This document shows positions 42,996 through 54,334 of a stretch of 64,000 bases of DNA, piece after piece. How positions within the stretch are numbered: the stretch's first letter is position 1; each line of letters starts with the position of its first letter. Position numbers and translations under genes: made by a program. Origin of the DNA: Limnephilus marmoratus (taxonomy: Eukaryota; Arthropoda; Insecta; Trichoptera; Limnephilidae); the NCBI GenBank assembly GCA_917880885.1, contig OU862934.1, positions 29,558,734 to 29,622,733 of the forward strand, written 5' to 3'. The notes below the pieces were generated by a model. It saw only the letters and a program-made list of their open reading frames with translations. It made no database searches and was not told where the DNA came from.

Positions 42996-43679
42996 CTAGC
43001 TGACCCGGCGAACTTCGTACCTCCTCAGAATCAATAACTGTTGTGTTCATTTATTAGCTGATTTAAATTCAGTTTTTAATTAAGATAAAAATTACACAAT
43101 GGAGCAATTATCGATGCGCAACTGTCCGTGTTTTGTTTTTGGTCAGTATTAGAGATGGCGTTGTGTACGGATTTATAATTTTTGTGATTTTCTTAATTTT
43201 TCATTTACTTATGGGAATTGCGTTTCATTTTCTTCATATGTGTGAGGGAGATTTATTAAAAGTATTGAATTTTTCCTGTGGAGGGGTGCAGATATACGTT
43301 CACCGTTTGTCCTATTTTCGACCGTTGACATTTAGTGTGTAAGAAATAGGGGCAGCTTTATATGTTTAAGAACAAAAGCAAAAAAATCAGCGCATTAATA
43401 TTTGACGTTTTTGAAGCATTGAAATTCACTACTCAATATTATACTTATCATAATATTCCTGTAGCTCTTTCAAAAGATGAGAATTCGTTTCATACAAAAC
43501 GTATGATGAAAAGAATTTCCTTAATAACATTTTTTTCGTGAATTTTTCCGATGTTTTAATAGCTATTCTGCTATTCGGGGTGAAGAAAAGTCCAACAAAT
43601 CAAAGATCCTAAAAATCGGTCCAGCCGTTCTTGAGATATAAATGGTGTAACTAAACTGGCTTTGTTTTATGTATTAAGA
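42996..43679 (-). mobile_element. Non-autonomous Helitron
   Basis: On the minus strand: TCTTAATACATAAAACAAAG at the 5' end after A, and GTACGAAGTTCGCCGGGTCAGCTAG-type 3' end before T. The 3' end holds the CGAA/TTCG inverted repeat. The short plus-strand frame at 43133-43342 has no domain. No Rep/helicase. Confidence 0.75.
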
Positions 43680-43779
43680 TATATTGATCAACGGCAACCG
43701 GATAAAATAGAACTGCGACAAACCGGAACATGATAAAATAAGAGGTTAGGTTAGGTCAATCGCACATTGTTACGCGTAG

Positions 43780-44345
43780 TTTTCTATATTCTCATAATGG
43801 ATCTAATATTATATAACGAATTAGAGTACGGGATAACTGGATGGGGGTCTGCTTTGAGCACTCACACAGAGCGACTCAATATAGCCCAAAAAGGAGTACT
43901 GAAGACAATACTGAAAGTTCCGCTTAGAACTCCGACGGAAGAAATATTTAATAACTTTCAAGTCTTCAATGTACAGAAACTTTATTCAAAAAATATTTTA
44001 TTTAAACTGAAAAAAAACATATATGTATACTCCACTGCCCAACATAAATACTCAACCAGGTCAGTAAGCAATAACATCCTGGTTACTCCCAGTTTGAACA
44101 CATCTTTTGGACAGAGAAATAATAAATTCCATGCCATAAAATTATACAATGCTCTACCAGATCAAATCAAAAATATAAAGGAAATGAATATATATAAAAC
44201 AAAAGTAAAAATATGGCTGAGAGATCAAAGTAATAATAAAATTACAAACATCATGAAGACGATATAAAGACAATCCATAACCAAATACAAATATTTTAAA
44301 AAACTACAGGCCACCTCAGAACAGGAAATCCTAGTGAGGAGGTCT
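43780..44345 (+). pseudogene. LINE C-terminal remnant with 3' UTR
   Basis: The open frame reads 'ELEYGITGWGSALSTHTERL', 'IAQKGVLKTILKVP', 'YSTRSVSNNILVTPSLNTSF' and 'FHAIKLYNALPDQIKNIKEM', ending at a stop at 44267. The 3' UTR carries 'TCCTAGTGAGGAGGTCTGTG' and an A-run. It shares family features with 3832-4560 and 31100-31380. Only the C-terminal ~160 residues are present. Confidence 0.85.
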
Positions 44346-44786
44346 GTGAAAAAAAAATTAATCTATACTTATTATATACATCATACATACATGTACAAAC
44401 CTTGTTATTGAAATTAATAAAAAAAAAAAAAATTCACGTAAAAGATAAATACGAACTTCGAAACGTCGAGATTTGATAATACATACTAGATTTTCCTTCT
44501 CCATCCTTGTCAGACCTCTCCTTCTTGCATTAATCAGAGTGAGATGGAAAATCAATTAGTTTAGTTAGCCTAATCAAATATTGGCTTCAGATATCCTCCT
44601 AATATTATCAAAGGCTTGGGTTTACGCGCAATATCTTCGAGGTATGATATTTTAACAAAATTCTCTTATTTACAAGTAACTAGCTCAAGTCCTTGATGTT
44701 TCAAAAGCGAATTTGCAAAATTTCATCAAGAAATATCAAAATCCTGATTAAGAGGAGACGTGGGCGATGATTTTTTTTTATAATAG

Positions 44787-45556
44787 TGTAACAGTTTTAC
44801 TTGTTACCCCCAACTAATCATGAATGTTGACTCGAAAGAAGATTGCATTTGGATGTTGACTCGGCTAACGCATTCAAGTTACTCGCGAGGTTCATACACG
44901 AGACAGTGGCGACATCTGGTGAATGGGAATGTAAGGAGTTACTCAACGGATTTTGCGGAAGAGAGAGGTTGTTCCTGATTCCCGGCTGACATCGTGTGGT
45001 GTTAGTTTTTTTTACCTGATACTGGTTGTCAATAACTTCATTTCATCGGGGTAGTGGACTTTTTTATATTGTAAAACACTTTTTAATATGGAGTCGTTTT
45101 TATTAACAATCACTTTGAATTTACAACAATGAAATCAACACTTTTATAACTAATTTTGGCCCGGACCTCGCCTAGGGAAATAAGGGGACTGTACCCTAGG
45201 TATCGGTTAATGCGAGAGAGAAAGTATTTTGAATAACACCACTTTTATACTGCTAAAAAATATAAAATACTCGTCTTTAGGTTTATGAACTGACAATAAT
45301 AATAACAATGGCGGTCGGCACCTACTGAGTCACTTGGCCTATTCTAGTTAGCTAATAACACTAGCTTCAATAAAAATCACCCAGATGTCTCTAGTATTCA
45401 TTACATGTTAATAACCTGATCAAGATTAAATCAATGATTATCTACAGCAATCATCCCAAAGACATCACTATTCTTAACACTGGTTTTTTTAGAATTTAAA
45501 GATCACGATGTTCTAATATAATGGTCATGTTTACTAGACTGGCCTGGCGCCCGACA
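44787..45556. other. Possible LTR-like block, weak
   Basis: The interval opens TGTAACAG and closes GCGCCCGACA, so it has TG...CA ends in either orientation, and its base composition differs from its flanks. I found no matching target duplication (AATAG left, GATTC right), no second copy and no coding. This is a suggestion only. Confidence 0.2.
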
Positions 45557-45875
45557 GATTCTCAATATTCAAGGTTAGTGCCCGTGTTTGGACATTACTG
45601 CCACACATCACAGATATATCTTCCTAAAATATTTTTTAGCTTCATCATCCCAAGTGATTCTCACAAGGAACCTTGGACCACGGCCTGAGATATATTTATA
45701 TTGATCAATTAATTATAAGAGTCTCTAATTTAAGAAACAGTATTATTTGCTGTGATAGAATCCAATACATGATAACAATGATTGATTGGTTTTATTACCA
45801 CCCTAGATTTACAAATTGAATTGCTAAAATCCTTAAGTTACAATAGGTATTTTGCAAAACTGTCACTGTCAAAAT

Positions 45876-45976
45876 TGTCCTGGTGTAAGACCACCATTCG
45901 CAATTGAAACGTTGCTTAAAATGGCTTTAGCAGTGTTTTGAATAGCCAGGTACTTCCCCACCTTTCTCTTTCCCAA
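45876..45976 (+). repeat. SINE A copy, left part (split by retroposon B)
   Basis: TGTCCTGGTGTAAGACCACC, 'GAATAGCCAGGTACTTCCCC' and 'CACCTTTCTCTTTCCC' are in SINE A order. Homology is interrupted here by a family-B copy and resumes at ~46458. Confidence 0.85.
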
Positions 45977-46457
45977 CAATTTGGGAGGCGGGTAGGGGTG
46001 CTGCCGCCCCGGGAACCATTTATTGGATAACCAACTCCTCTGCCATAATAGGTCATCCAAAGTCGTTCGCTACGTTTGGTGATTTAGCAGGATTGCCCCG
46101 GGTTCATGGGGTGAGGTTTATCGGGAGAGGCGGATGTATCTGCCCACCTGCTGCGTGGCGGGCCGGATCGAGAGAGACTGGTTGAGTCTTTTGACCTTTC
46201 CAGCAGGAAACTTCAAAAGACTCAACGCCTCTCGACCCATCGCCTTGAACCGCAGTTGGAGGGATGGATTCATACGTTCGTCACTCCTGGATACACTGAA
46301 CCTCAGATTCCTTCCCAGCCCTCTTACCTTATTCATTCCCAGAACTTCCTATCCTTTCCTTTCTTAAAAACACACAGAATCCTCTAAGATGACATGTGCT
46401 CTAGGGGAAAAATTTTCCTCAGGGCCTCATGTGTGGAGCTAACGTAAATAAACCAAA
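45977..46457 (+). repeat. Retroposon B copy inserted in SINE A
   Basis: A near-full-length copy from 'caatttgggaggcggg' to 'GTGTGGAGCTAACGTAAATAA', with most internal blocks (GGTGATTTAGCAGG, GCGTGGCGGGCCGGATCGAG). The 5' arm of the outer hairpin is damaged (AAACACACAGAATCC). The inserted position proves it is younger than this SINE A copy. Confidence 0.85.
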
Positions 46458-46580
46458 AAAACTCCTTCCCCTCCCCCAACCTTCAACCTCACAATATACA
46501 ACAAATGGGGATGCCAAAGTTTGACTAGCTCCAGGTGGTTGGAAGCAGTTGTGACTCTTGTTCTGTATTCACATAAAAAA
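46458..46580 (+). repeat. SINE A copy, right part
   Basis: It resumes with 'CTCCTTCCCCTCCCCCAACC', 'CAAATGGGGATGCCAAAG' and 'GTTGTGACTCTTGTTCTGTA', ending in CACATAAAAAA, the standard SINE A 3' end. Confidence 0.85.
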
Positions 46581-46849
46581 GTAGCTTTTATTCTGGAATT
46601 AAAACTTACCAATGGTTGTCATAGAAATTCCCATTTAAATATGAAGAAAAGCGAAGACAATTTTACCTGAAACAAGGGAAAACATTATTATTAGTTTCAG
46701 ATTATTTTTAAAACACAATAAATTAAAATAAAAGGATTTTGATTTAACATGATTCCGTTGAAACAAGGTATGTACACACAAATCGTTAGACTACCGCTAT
46801 GTTAAACTCAAAACTAGTCGTAGAAAAGACCCGAACAGTTGGCTCTAAC

Positions 46850-46960
46850 AAAAAAAAATTCAAAACGGCGAATCTATCAGTTTACAATGGAGTGCTGAGA
46901 CCAACCATAATGTACTCATGGCAGTGAGACATGGTACTAGCAGAAGAAGGATGAAAGTAG
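46850..46960 (+). pseudogene. RTE-like LINE fragment
   Basis: A short frame gives 'VYNGVLRPTIMYSWQ' and in the next frame 'GSETWY'-like residues, equivalent to 49960-50030. Too short for more. Confidence 0.55.
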
Positions 46961-47138
46961 ACTTATTGTTGTAGAAGTGAGATCCGAGTTTGTTTGTTTT
47001 TGTAACTTTATTTAGATGTAAGCAAATTTCATACATCTAGTATTAAAAAACATATAAAATACATAATAAAATAAATAGAGTCATAAAATTATAAGGGAAA
47101 GAATACAGTTTAAAAAAAAAGAAATACAGTTACTCCAG

Positions 47139-48720
47139 TTAGAAATACAAACAATAGGGTTTAAGACATACAGTTAAAACAAATAAATACAATTCATAAA
47201 TTTTTCTGTATGTAGCACATGTTTTCCGAAAAGTGCCAAGACTTGAGGCTTCCTTTATGGAATTTGGTAGGTTATTATAAAGTTTTTGACCTTTATAAAA
47301 CACGCTGTTCTGTGTACACGTAAGTTTAGTTTTGGGAAGCCTGAAGTCTCGGCAACTCCTCGTAGGATAATTGTGAATAATTTCATGGTACATAATATTA
47401 GTTTGCAGATATTTAGGGAGCATGTTATTTTTAAGCTTGTACATCATTGTTAACATATTATATATTATATGTTGTTTAGTTGTCATATTTAGGTTTTGTA
47501 ACATAGTTTTAACTCTAGTAAAGATATTACATCTCAGAATCATCCTCATTCCCCTATTTTGTATAACCTGTAGTTTATTATTTTGGGTCTCGTTACATAA
47601 GAATAGAACACTAGAACAATAATTTAAATGAGGAGTTACAATAGAATTGTACACAAGGTGCGTTGTCTTGAGATCCAAGTTATTCCTAATCCTTTTTAAG
47701 AAGCCAACTTTTTTAGCAATTTTCTTAGATATATAATCGAAGTGTTTGTCGAATTTTAATTTATCGTCTAATATTACACCCAGATATTTAATATTGCTAA
47801 CCCTTTCTATATTTATGTTATCAATGGTTAGTATTGCATGTTCAGTTCCACCTTGACTATCCGTAATCAAAAATTTAATTTTCATAACATTCAGTTTTAG
47901 TTTGTTTATGTTTAACCAAAGCGTTACATTATTTAAGTCATTTTGTATCTCTTCAATGGCATCCTGTAAATTTTTTCTGGCTATATATAACAATGTATCA
48001 TCAGCAAATAATTTAATGGCACAATGCTTTAAAACTTTAACAATATCATTTATATATATAATGAATAACAATGGACCTAGGACAGATCCCTGTGGAACGC
48101 CTTTGCTAGTATGACGTGGATCAGATGTTATTCCACCATATTTTGTTACTTGCTTTCTTTCTGATAGATAATCAACAAACCAATTAATTTCTTTACCGTT
48201 AATTCCAATATTTCTTAATTTTTTTATTAATCTGTCTCTATCGATTGTTTCAAATGCCCTTTTTAAGTCTAAAAATACTGCAATAATTTTACTGTTTTTA
48301 TCTCTATAATTTTTCCATTCTTGTATTACATAGTTAATAGCGGTTTCACAAGAAAATTTATTTCTAAAACCCGATTGAAACTAATATCTGCTTTGTCTCA
48401 ATATATTCAGTTAATTGCTCCTTTACAATGTATTCAAGTATTTGTTCATATTTGGGTAAGCAATTTATCGGTCGGAATTCGTCAAATTTTTTTGGGTTAT
48501 CGATTTTCGGAATAGGAGTTATTACAGATGTCTTCCAAGTTTTGGGAAACACTCCACTATTCAGAGATTCATTGATAATTTGGACCATCGATTCGCCAAT
48601 AATATTAATGGAGTCTTTGATTATATTTATTGTAACACCGTCTGGAGATTCTTTCGATTTCATGTTACTTAAGACTTTTTTTAAGTATGGCGAGTGGTGA
48701 ATATGTGGTGGTAATGGTGA
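47139..48720 (-). pseudogene. LINE RT (Jockey/CR1-like), most complete RT domain after 16072-17340
   Basis: On the minus strand: 'SPDGVTINIIKDSINIIGES', 'WKTSVITPIPKIDNP', 'EFRPINCLPKYEQILE', then a frameshift near 48380, then 'SGFRNKFSCETAINYVIQEW', 'AVFLDLKRAFETIDRDRL', 'GVPQGSVLGPLLFIIYIND', the catalytic 'LFADDTLLY', 'IKYLGVILDDKLKFDKHF' and the family tail 'YNNLPNSIKEASSL', ending at 47139. Only one frameshift disrupts ~520 codons. The endonuclease domain is missing. It is the same family as 839-1437. Confidence 0.92.
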
Positions 48721-48830
48721 GGGCATGTAGAGCAGACGAACAAAGAAAGGAATGCATTGAGGATATGTGAAGCAAATGTGAAAGTTAGAAGTTGGAGACT
48801 CCTGAGGAAGACGTTGCACGAGCAATCAAA
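48695..48830 (+). pseudogene. RTE-like LINE fragment adjoining SINE C
   Basis: The plus strand reads 'ATGGTGAGGGCATGTAGAGC' and 'GACTCCTGAGGAAGACGTTG', corresponding to the 'LRWFGHVER...' and 'RGLPRKTW' blocks of 49840-50430, in broken frames. Confidence 0.6.
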
Positions 48831-49015
48831 CCGGTCAGTGGTTGAGTGGGCTTCGCGTTTGGGTCCCACCCAGGCGTTCCGTGTTCGATTCCTCGGCTGG
48901 CTAATTCCTCCATCACGACTCAAGCAACATTTTCGGTTTACTGTGGTGTAAGTAGGAGATTTTCAAATATTGTCGGGTTATTCGTAACGTTTGCGCATTT
49001 TTGAAGTCGATTTTA
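48822..49015 (+). repeat. SINE C, tRNA-derived
   Basis: The head has an A-box-like TGGTTGAGTGGG and a B box TGTTCGATTCC spaced as in tRNA genes, ending CGGCTGG. The tail (CAAGCAACATTTTCGGTTTA, GTCGGGTTATTCGTAACG) recurs inverted at 54125-54215. The head differs from SINE A and SINE T. Confidence 0.6.
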
Positions 49016-49064
49016 CGTTTGAAATTAGTAAATAATGCATAAAAAATTATAATTTTATATTAAA

Positions 49065-49360
49065 CTAGCAGACCCAGCCACACGTTGCTGTGGCTAATGA
49101 AACACAACGCCATTATCCAACCTTTATAAAATCCACACTATCCGCTTGCAAGCTGCCCGCTGCCTGAATTGGATATTTGAATTTCTCGGCTTTTCTCTAC
49201 TATAATTAGCATGTATTATACATATAAACCTTGAACTTAAATCACTCTATCTAATAGTGAAAACCGCATGAAAATCCATTATGTAGTTTAAAAGATCTAT
49301 GCGCACATATATTTTGAGCGACTTCATTTTATACTTTGTAATGATATCATTATGGAGGGC
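49065..49360 (-). mobile_element. Helitron 3' terminal part
   Basis: On the minus strand it ends AGCCACAGCAACGTGTGGCT, a 7-bp stem with a 6-base loop, followed by GGGTCTGCTAG before T. The 5' TC end was not located, so only the right-hand portion is asserted; the left limit given is a guess. Confidence 0.6.
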
Positions 49361-49839
49361 CAACTGCATCGGGTCACAATATATTATATATATCGTGGTT
49401 GCTATGTAACAAGTACGTTGCTCTACAATTTCCTGTGTCGCATCATCAATGGCGTCTACGAACAGGTGATCTGTTATTCCAGAGATTGGTTTTGAGGCTC
49501 AAAGCAATCAAAATACTTGATAGATTCTGAGAAAATTTGTGCAGGTGACTGAGTTTGCATGGCAGTATTGTCTACGATGTACGCTTAGATTGGTGCAAAT
49601 AGATCTGATGCATTGTTTAGAATTTGGTTCATATTAAGGAGGATTGTCTATCGTCCTTTATTAAAGTAGCAACAACTATGCAAGTATGGATTACTATTAT
49701 ATTATATATCTGAACACCTGTCGTGATGAAGGACAGTCTATGGTTATCGTTATTTATTTGTAGGATATTGTGCCGTGTTGCGCTACCTCCTGTTCAATAC
49801 AGTTATGAATATTGAATACTTGGAGCAGGTGGATGAGTT

Positions 49840-50430
49840 TGTGTATCTGGGTCGTTAACGAGAGATGCGAAGGCTGATAGAGATATTGAAAGAAGGGTAA
49901 ACACAGGTAATTTATATAATGGAGGACTGAATGCCGTTGGCACCGTTAAAAAACACTGTCAAAAGAAGCGAAGCTAGAAGTCCACAATGGAGTCCTGATA
50001 CCTACCTTGATGTATGGCAGTGAGACATGGACTTCACAGAGGAAGGATGCAAGTAAACTGAATGCTGTTAAAATGAGATCTCTCAGGCGTTTGTGTGGTA
50101 AAACCACGTATGATCGTGTGAGAAATGTGGAGATCAAATAAGGGACCCTCAGATGGTTTGGGCATGTAGAGCGAATAAACGAAGAAAGTAGTGTAAGAAT
50201 AATACATGACCCAAATGTGATTAGTAGAAATAGTCGAGGACTCCCGAGGAAGACATGGCACGACTAAGCGAATCAGATACTTGGTCGGGCCATGTCAAGA
50301 GTCAGAATAATAGAAAAGCATGTATGAGACGGTGTATGAATCTGAGTGAGGCAATGAGTGCGTGCCAAGACCGAGTTGTTTGGCGGTTCGTCCTCTCTGC
50401 CTACCCCTGCGGGGAAACGGTGTGATGGAT
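49840..50430 (+). pseudogene. RTE-like LINE C-terminal remnant
   Basis: Broken plus frames contain 'RDAKADRDIERRVNTGN', 'GSETW', 'LNAVKMRSLRRLCGKTTYDR', 'VRNVEIK', 'LRWFGHVERINEES' and 'NSRGLPRKTW'. The 3' end is 'CCCCTGCGGGGAAACGGTG' plus 'TGATGGATAGTTGGTTAG'. This is the longest copy of the family whose ends appear at 27958-28255 and 58906-58955. Confidence 0.75.
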
Positions 50431-50564
50431 AGTTGGTTAGTTATATTTTAGTATTTTAGGTATTCTTGCGCAAAGGATTAAAGTATATTGTCGTTTAAAA
50501 ATATTGTGAAAAAATCGTTGATCGCAGGAAAAATATTTTGTTAAATATAGGTTTTTTTTTTTTT

Positions 50565-50972
50565 TTACAGTAAATACCACACAAGAATCTCAACTGCTCC
50601 CGTCTGGAGCCAGTGAGACTATGGCATCCCCAATTGGGGTATGTTGTGAGGCTGAAGGTAGTGGGAATGGGAAGGAGGTGGGAGGAGGAAGGTTGGGAAG
50701 TACCTGGCTATTCAGATCTGGTCACCAAACACGGCTAAAGCCATTTTCAAGCAACGTTTCAATTCTGAATGGTGGTCTTACACCAGGGCGATACTTATAG
50801 TATCTTCCACTCTGGAACATGTCGCAAATATACTATATATTATTTTAAATGAATTAATTGTGAAATAACACAAATTAATCAAATAAAATTTATTTGCGCA
50901 TGCCGGGTTCGAACCCGCGACCTCCGGATTGTGAGTCAAGAGTCTTACCCACAGGACTACGGAGGTCGTCAG
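50565..50972 (-). repeat. SINE A copy, near full length
   Basis: The minus-strand head GACCTCCGTAGTCCTGTGGG and B box GGTTCGAACCCGG are intact-looking. The full spacer, the GGAAGATACTATAAGTATCG block, the 'AAACGTTGCTTGAAAATGGC' block and the 3' end GTTGAGATTCTTGTGTGG are present, with an A-tail (T-run at 50551-50567). It is among the best copies. Confidence 0.9.
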
Positions 50973-51104
50973 GTAATATTCCTTGCCCAATAAATGGACA
51001 AAAATTAAGGGGATTTCTATGGTTGAAATGCAAAAAAAAAATCATGGGGTCGTCGACCGACGCACTTGGTCACGGACGATGTTTGGCACTTGATCTGTCG
51101 AGAG

Positions 51105-51840
51105 TTAACCTAACCTAACATAACAAAAAAAAATGACAAATATTACAAACATCCTGTAAAGACAATAAATTATTGTTAAAAATAATAAAATGGGACAAAA
51201 ATAATGCAGACACCCTGTAAAGACAATAAATTTTAGTTCGAAAATAGTTAAATGTTGTACAATAAAAAAACACATAAATTTGTTTAAGACCACTTTTATT
51301 TTAAAACACTACCGGTTTCAGAAGCACCCTTCCTTCGTCAGGAGAATATTATAACTAAACTAGGGAGGTGAGCAAAGGGTGGAGGTAATTGCGGGATTTC
51401 CGGCAAGAACAGAGCGTTTAATTGGAAAAATATTTAGAATGGGACTGAAAGATAAATTAATTTGGTTATTCAAAATACTAGCATTATTTTTTTAGGGATT
51501 CTTTTTATCTTTTAGTCCCATTCTAAATATTTTTCCAATAAACCGCTCTGTTCTTTCCGGAAATCCCTTAATTACCCCCACCCCTTTGCTCACCTCCCAC
51601 TCAAACACCCAACATTCCGTATCATAGTTTAGTTATAATATTCTCCTGACGAAGGAAGGGTGCTTCTGAAACCGGTAGAGTGTTTTAAAATAAAAGTGGT
51701 CTTAAACAAATTTATGTGTTTTTTTATTGTTAATTATGGCGAGCCACAAAGTTAGTGCTTTTTACAAATAAGTAAAATGTTGTCTTTACGGGATGTCTTT
51801 ATTATTTTTGTCCCTTTTTTGTTAGGTTAGGTTTTAGTAG
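51105..51840. repeat. Foldback element with hammerhead-like motifs in both arms
   Basis: The two arms (51105-51480 and ~51500-51840) are inverted copies: both contain TTGTTTAAGACCACTTTTAT, ACCGGTTTCAGAAGCACCC and ATATTATAACTAAACTA (or complements). The outer parts share GACAAAAATAATG and GTTAGGTTAGGTTTT-type blocks. The motif CTGACGA - GAAGGGTGCTTC stem - GAAACCGGTA occurs in the right arm (~51647-51680) and inverted in the left. The middle ~30 bases are unpaired. Confidence 0.85.
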
Positions 51841-52195
51841 ATATGTTGTTGAAGGATATTTTGTCCGTAGGATATTTTGTCTGAGATATTTGGTCGCGGG
51901 AAGAAAACGCGCAGTACCAGCTGCAAGTATTTAGCTTTGATTGATTGCTGTTCAGTCCCCGCTTTAATTTTTCAATTGAGATAAATCCGTTATCTACCTA
52001 TAGATGGTTATATAGCCTGTTCCACGGAGTGTATAGAGCAGAAAGGAAGGAAGAAAAGTGTTCTGTTGAGAAGGATTCATTAGTAATCTTTTCTTCGTTG
52101 AATGGACCCTCAAGAATGCCGCTAGGGGGCGATTTACAATCTTCATTAATTTTTTATCAAGTTTAAAAATATATGCTGATTAGTGTATGTGAATA

Positions 52196-52867
52196 TCTTA
52201 TATATAAAAATCTCATGCCACGGTGGTTGCACTCCTCCGAAACGGCTTGACCGATTTTTCTGAAATTTTTTATGCATGTTGGTAGGTGTGAGAATAGGTT
52301 TGTAGAGTGTATTTCATACCGCTAGGTGATAAGGGTATCTCTACCCTGAAAAAAAAATCTATTTTTTTGTGTATTTTTTTGGCATCAAAAATTATCTATA
52401 ACCCCAAATTTCAACCTTCCTACCCCAACCCTCCCATTGTTTAATCGCGATTTTAGTATTTTTGTATGAACAAGTTTAACCCACTTTCTTATTTCAAATA
52501 AAACTAAATTATTTGTGTTGTTGAGTGACAGATAGTGCTACGCCCGCCTCATCGATCTTTCATCCACACATGCGCAAGACATTCACGAGAAGCTTCGCGT
52601 CATTTTGATATTTAATTCAGCATCATGTTCTCGCGTGGCCAAACCATCGAGCTTATTTGTGTTGGCTAAAGACCGACTTTATTTTCTTTATTTCATTTTC
52701 CTACTTTGGTGTTTTTTTGCTTTTATCGGCAGTCATCGTCTACAGCGCTCCATTCCTCTTTCTGTCATAGATCTTACTTACAAAACGTTTGTTAGTTTTT
52801 ATTTAACAACCAAAATATTCACTAGAAATAATTTATAAGGCAGAACAAAGTTTGTCGGGTCAGCTAG
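52196..52867 (+). mobile_element. Non-autonomous Helitron
   Basis: TCTTATATATAAAAATCTCA after A (52195), and GTTTGTCGGGTCAGCTAG before T (52868). A near-palindrome ACAAAGTTTGT lies 11 bases before CTAG. Internal block 'CGAAACGGCTTGACCGATTT' is characteristic of this Helitron type. 672 bp, no coding for Rep/helicase. Confidence 0.8.
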
Positions 52868-53024
52868 TAATGTATGTTATTTTCTTCTGCAATGCCCTGC
52901 AACTACTTATGAAAGGTCAAAGTGCTATTTATTTGCATACCTATGGACATTGTCAGTGGTAACCTAACACCCTAATCTGTTTAATGATTATTAGTGATTA
53001 TTTTATCTGTTTAATGATATTATT

Positions 53025-53225
53025 ATAGTTAGAAGTATTCTTGAGTATAATTCCTCTCTCTGGTCGCCATTATACAATGTGCATTCACACAAAATTGAAA
53101 GAGTACAACATAAATTTTTAAGGCATATAAATTACACATTAAAAATTCCAATAGAAAATTTAAATTATAATTATTTAATGCAATTGCTTAAATTACCCGA
53201 ATTGTCAGAATGTAACAAAAAAATT
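53025..53225 (+). pseudogene. LINE fragment
   Basis: The plus frame reads 'VRSILEYNSSLWSPLYNVHS' then 'HKIERVQHKFLRHINYTLKI', the Jockey-type 'ILEYxSxVWSP...IERVQRKFLR' block. It decays after 'LPELSEC'. Confidence 0.75.
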
Positions 53226-53261
53226 TAGAGACAGATGGAATGCCAAATTTTCTAGTTAAAA

Positions 53262-53628
53262 CAGGTTACCCCAAGTGGTTCGCTACGTTTGGTGACTTAG
53301 CAGCGGTGCCCGGGTTCATGGGATGAGGTTTGTCTTGGTCTTGGTGGCGAATACGTTTGCCCAACCACTGTTTGGCGGGTTGGATCGGAGGAGACTGATT
53401 GAGGGAGGCCTTTTGACCTCTCCATCCGGATTCTCCCGACCCTTCGCCTTTCACCGCAGTGTGAGGAATATTCACCGTCACTCCTGGCCTCACTGACCCC
53501 CAGATTCCTTCCCACCCCTCATACCTTTTTCCTTCCCAAATCTTCTTCTCCTTCCTTTCCCTTAAAAAACCCTCCACACAGCATTGTTTTCCTTGATGCC
53601 TCCTGTATGGGGCTAATGTAAAAAAAGG
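53262..53628 (+). repeat. Retroposon B copy, 5'-truncated
   Basis: It starts at GGTTACCCCAAGTGGTTCGC and runs through all later blocks, losing the 5' half of the inner hairpin ('CACACAGCATTGTTTTCCTTG'). It ends CTGTATGGGGCTAATGTAAAAAA. Confidence 0.85.
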
Positions 53629-54124
53629 TCGTCGTTACGTTTAATCAATTATGTAGTAGTACACATTAATACTAGCACCTAAAATTAAATTTCTTTTAAA
53701 TCATAAAAAGTATTGTGAAACCTACGGAAGTTGGTTGATTTCAAGGCCATCCACCATAATTAATCAAGTGTTGAAGATACGTTCCCTAACTCTCTCTTTC
53801 TTAACCCATTCTCACCCCCGATTTCAACCCTCTCTTACAGAGGGGTGGAAACGTTTCAAAAAACACTTTAATTAATTTCAAGTGTCGAAAAACGTTGATA
53901 ATGAAGCGCTGGAAAAAGTGTCAATTTTTACGGCTTGATAAAAATACGCATTGTTTTTTTTTTAATGAAGTTACGCGAAAAAAAGCTTTCAAATTATGAC
54001 TGCACAAAATTTTCAGCTATGTTGTTTCAGATTGAAGAAGGTATACCATACATGTTTTAATAATGTATTGTAAAATAAATTTAAATAAAGCATTTTATGT
54101 GTTGAAAAGATTGACAAACATTCC

Positions 54125-54215
54125 CGGGTTACGAATAACCAAACAATATTTTAAAATCTCATACTACCATCGCAGTTAGCGGAAATGTTGCTTGTGTCGT
54201 TATGGAGAACGAGGA
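54125..54215 (-). repeat. SINE C tail fragment
   Basis: On the minus strand: CACAAGCAACATTTCCGCTA, ACTGCGATGGTAGTATGAGA and TTGGTTATTCGTAACCCGGG, matching 48905-48995. Confidence 0.6.
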
Positions 54216-54249
54216 ATTGGGATTTTTTTATATGCGATTGCTATATATT

Positions 54250-54334
54250 ATTTTTTATTAATTAAAATAACACAAATTCGTATTGTGAGTCAAGACCCTT
54301 ATCCCTCGACCACGGAGGCCATGGAGGCCACGGA
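54250..54334 (-). repeat. SINE A head with duplicated 5' end
   Basis: The minus strand reads through the SINE A spacer edge and head (GGTCGAGGGATAAGG). The initial GGCCTCCGTGG motif is repeated three times (GGAGGCC ATGGAGGCC ACGGAGGCC on the plus strand) before the adjoining B copy. Confidence 0.6.

Noticed and set aside
44787..45556. LTR retrotransposon with a TGGCGCCCGACAG primer site
   Set aside because: The primer-site resemblance is at the block edge, but there is no coding downstream, no second LTR and no target duplication; kept only as a low-confidence feature.
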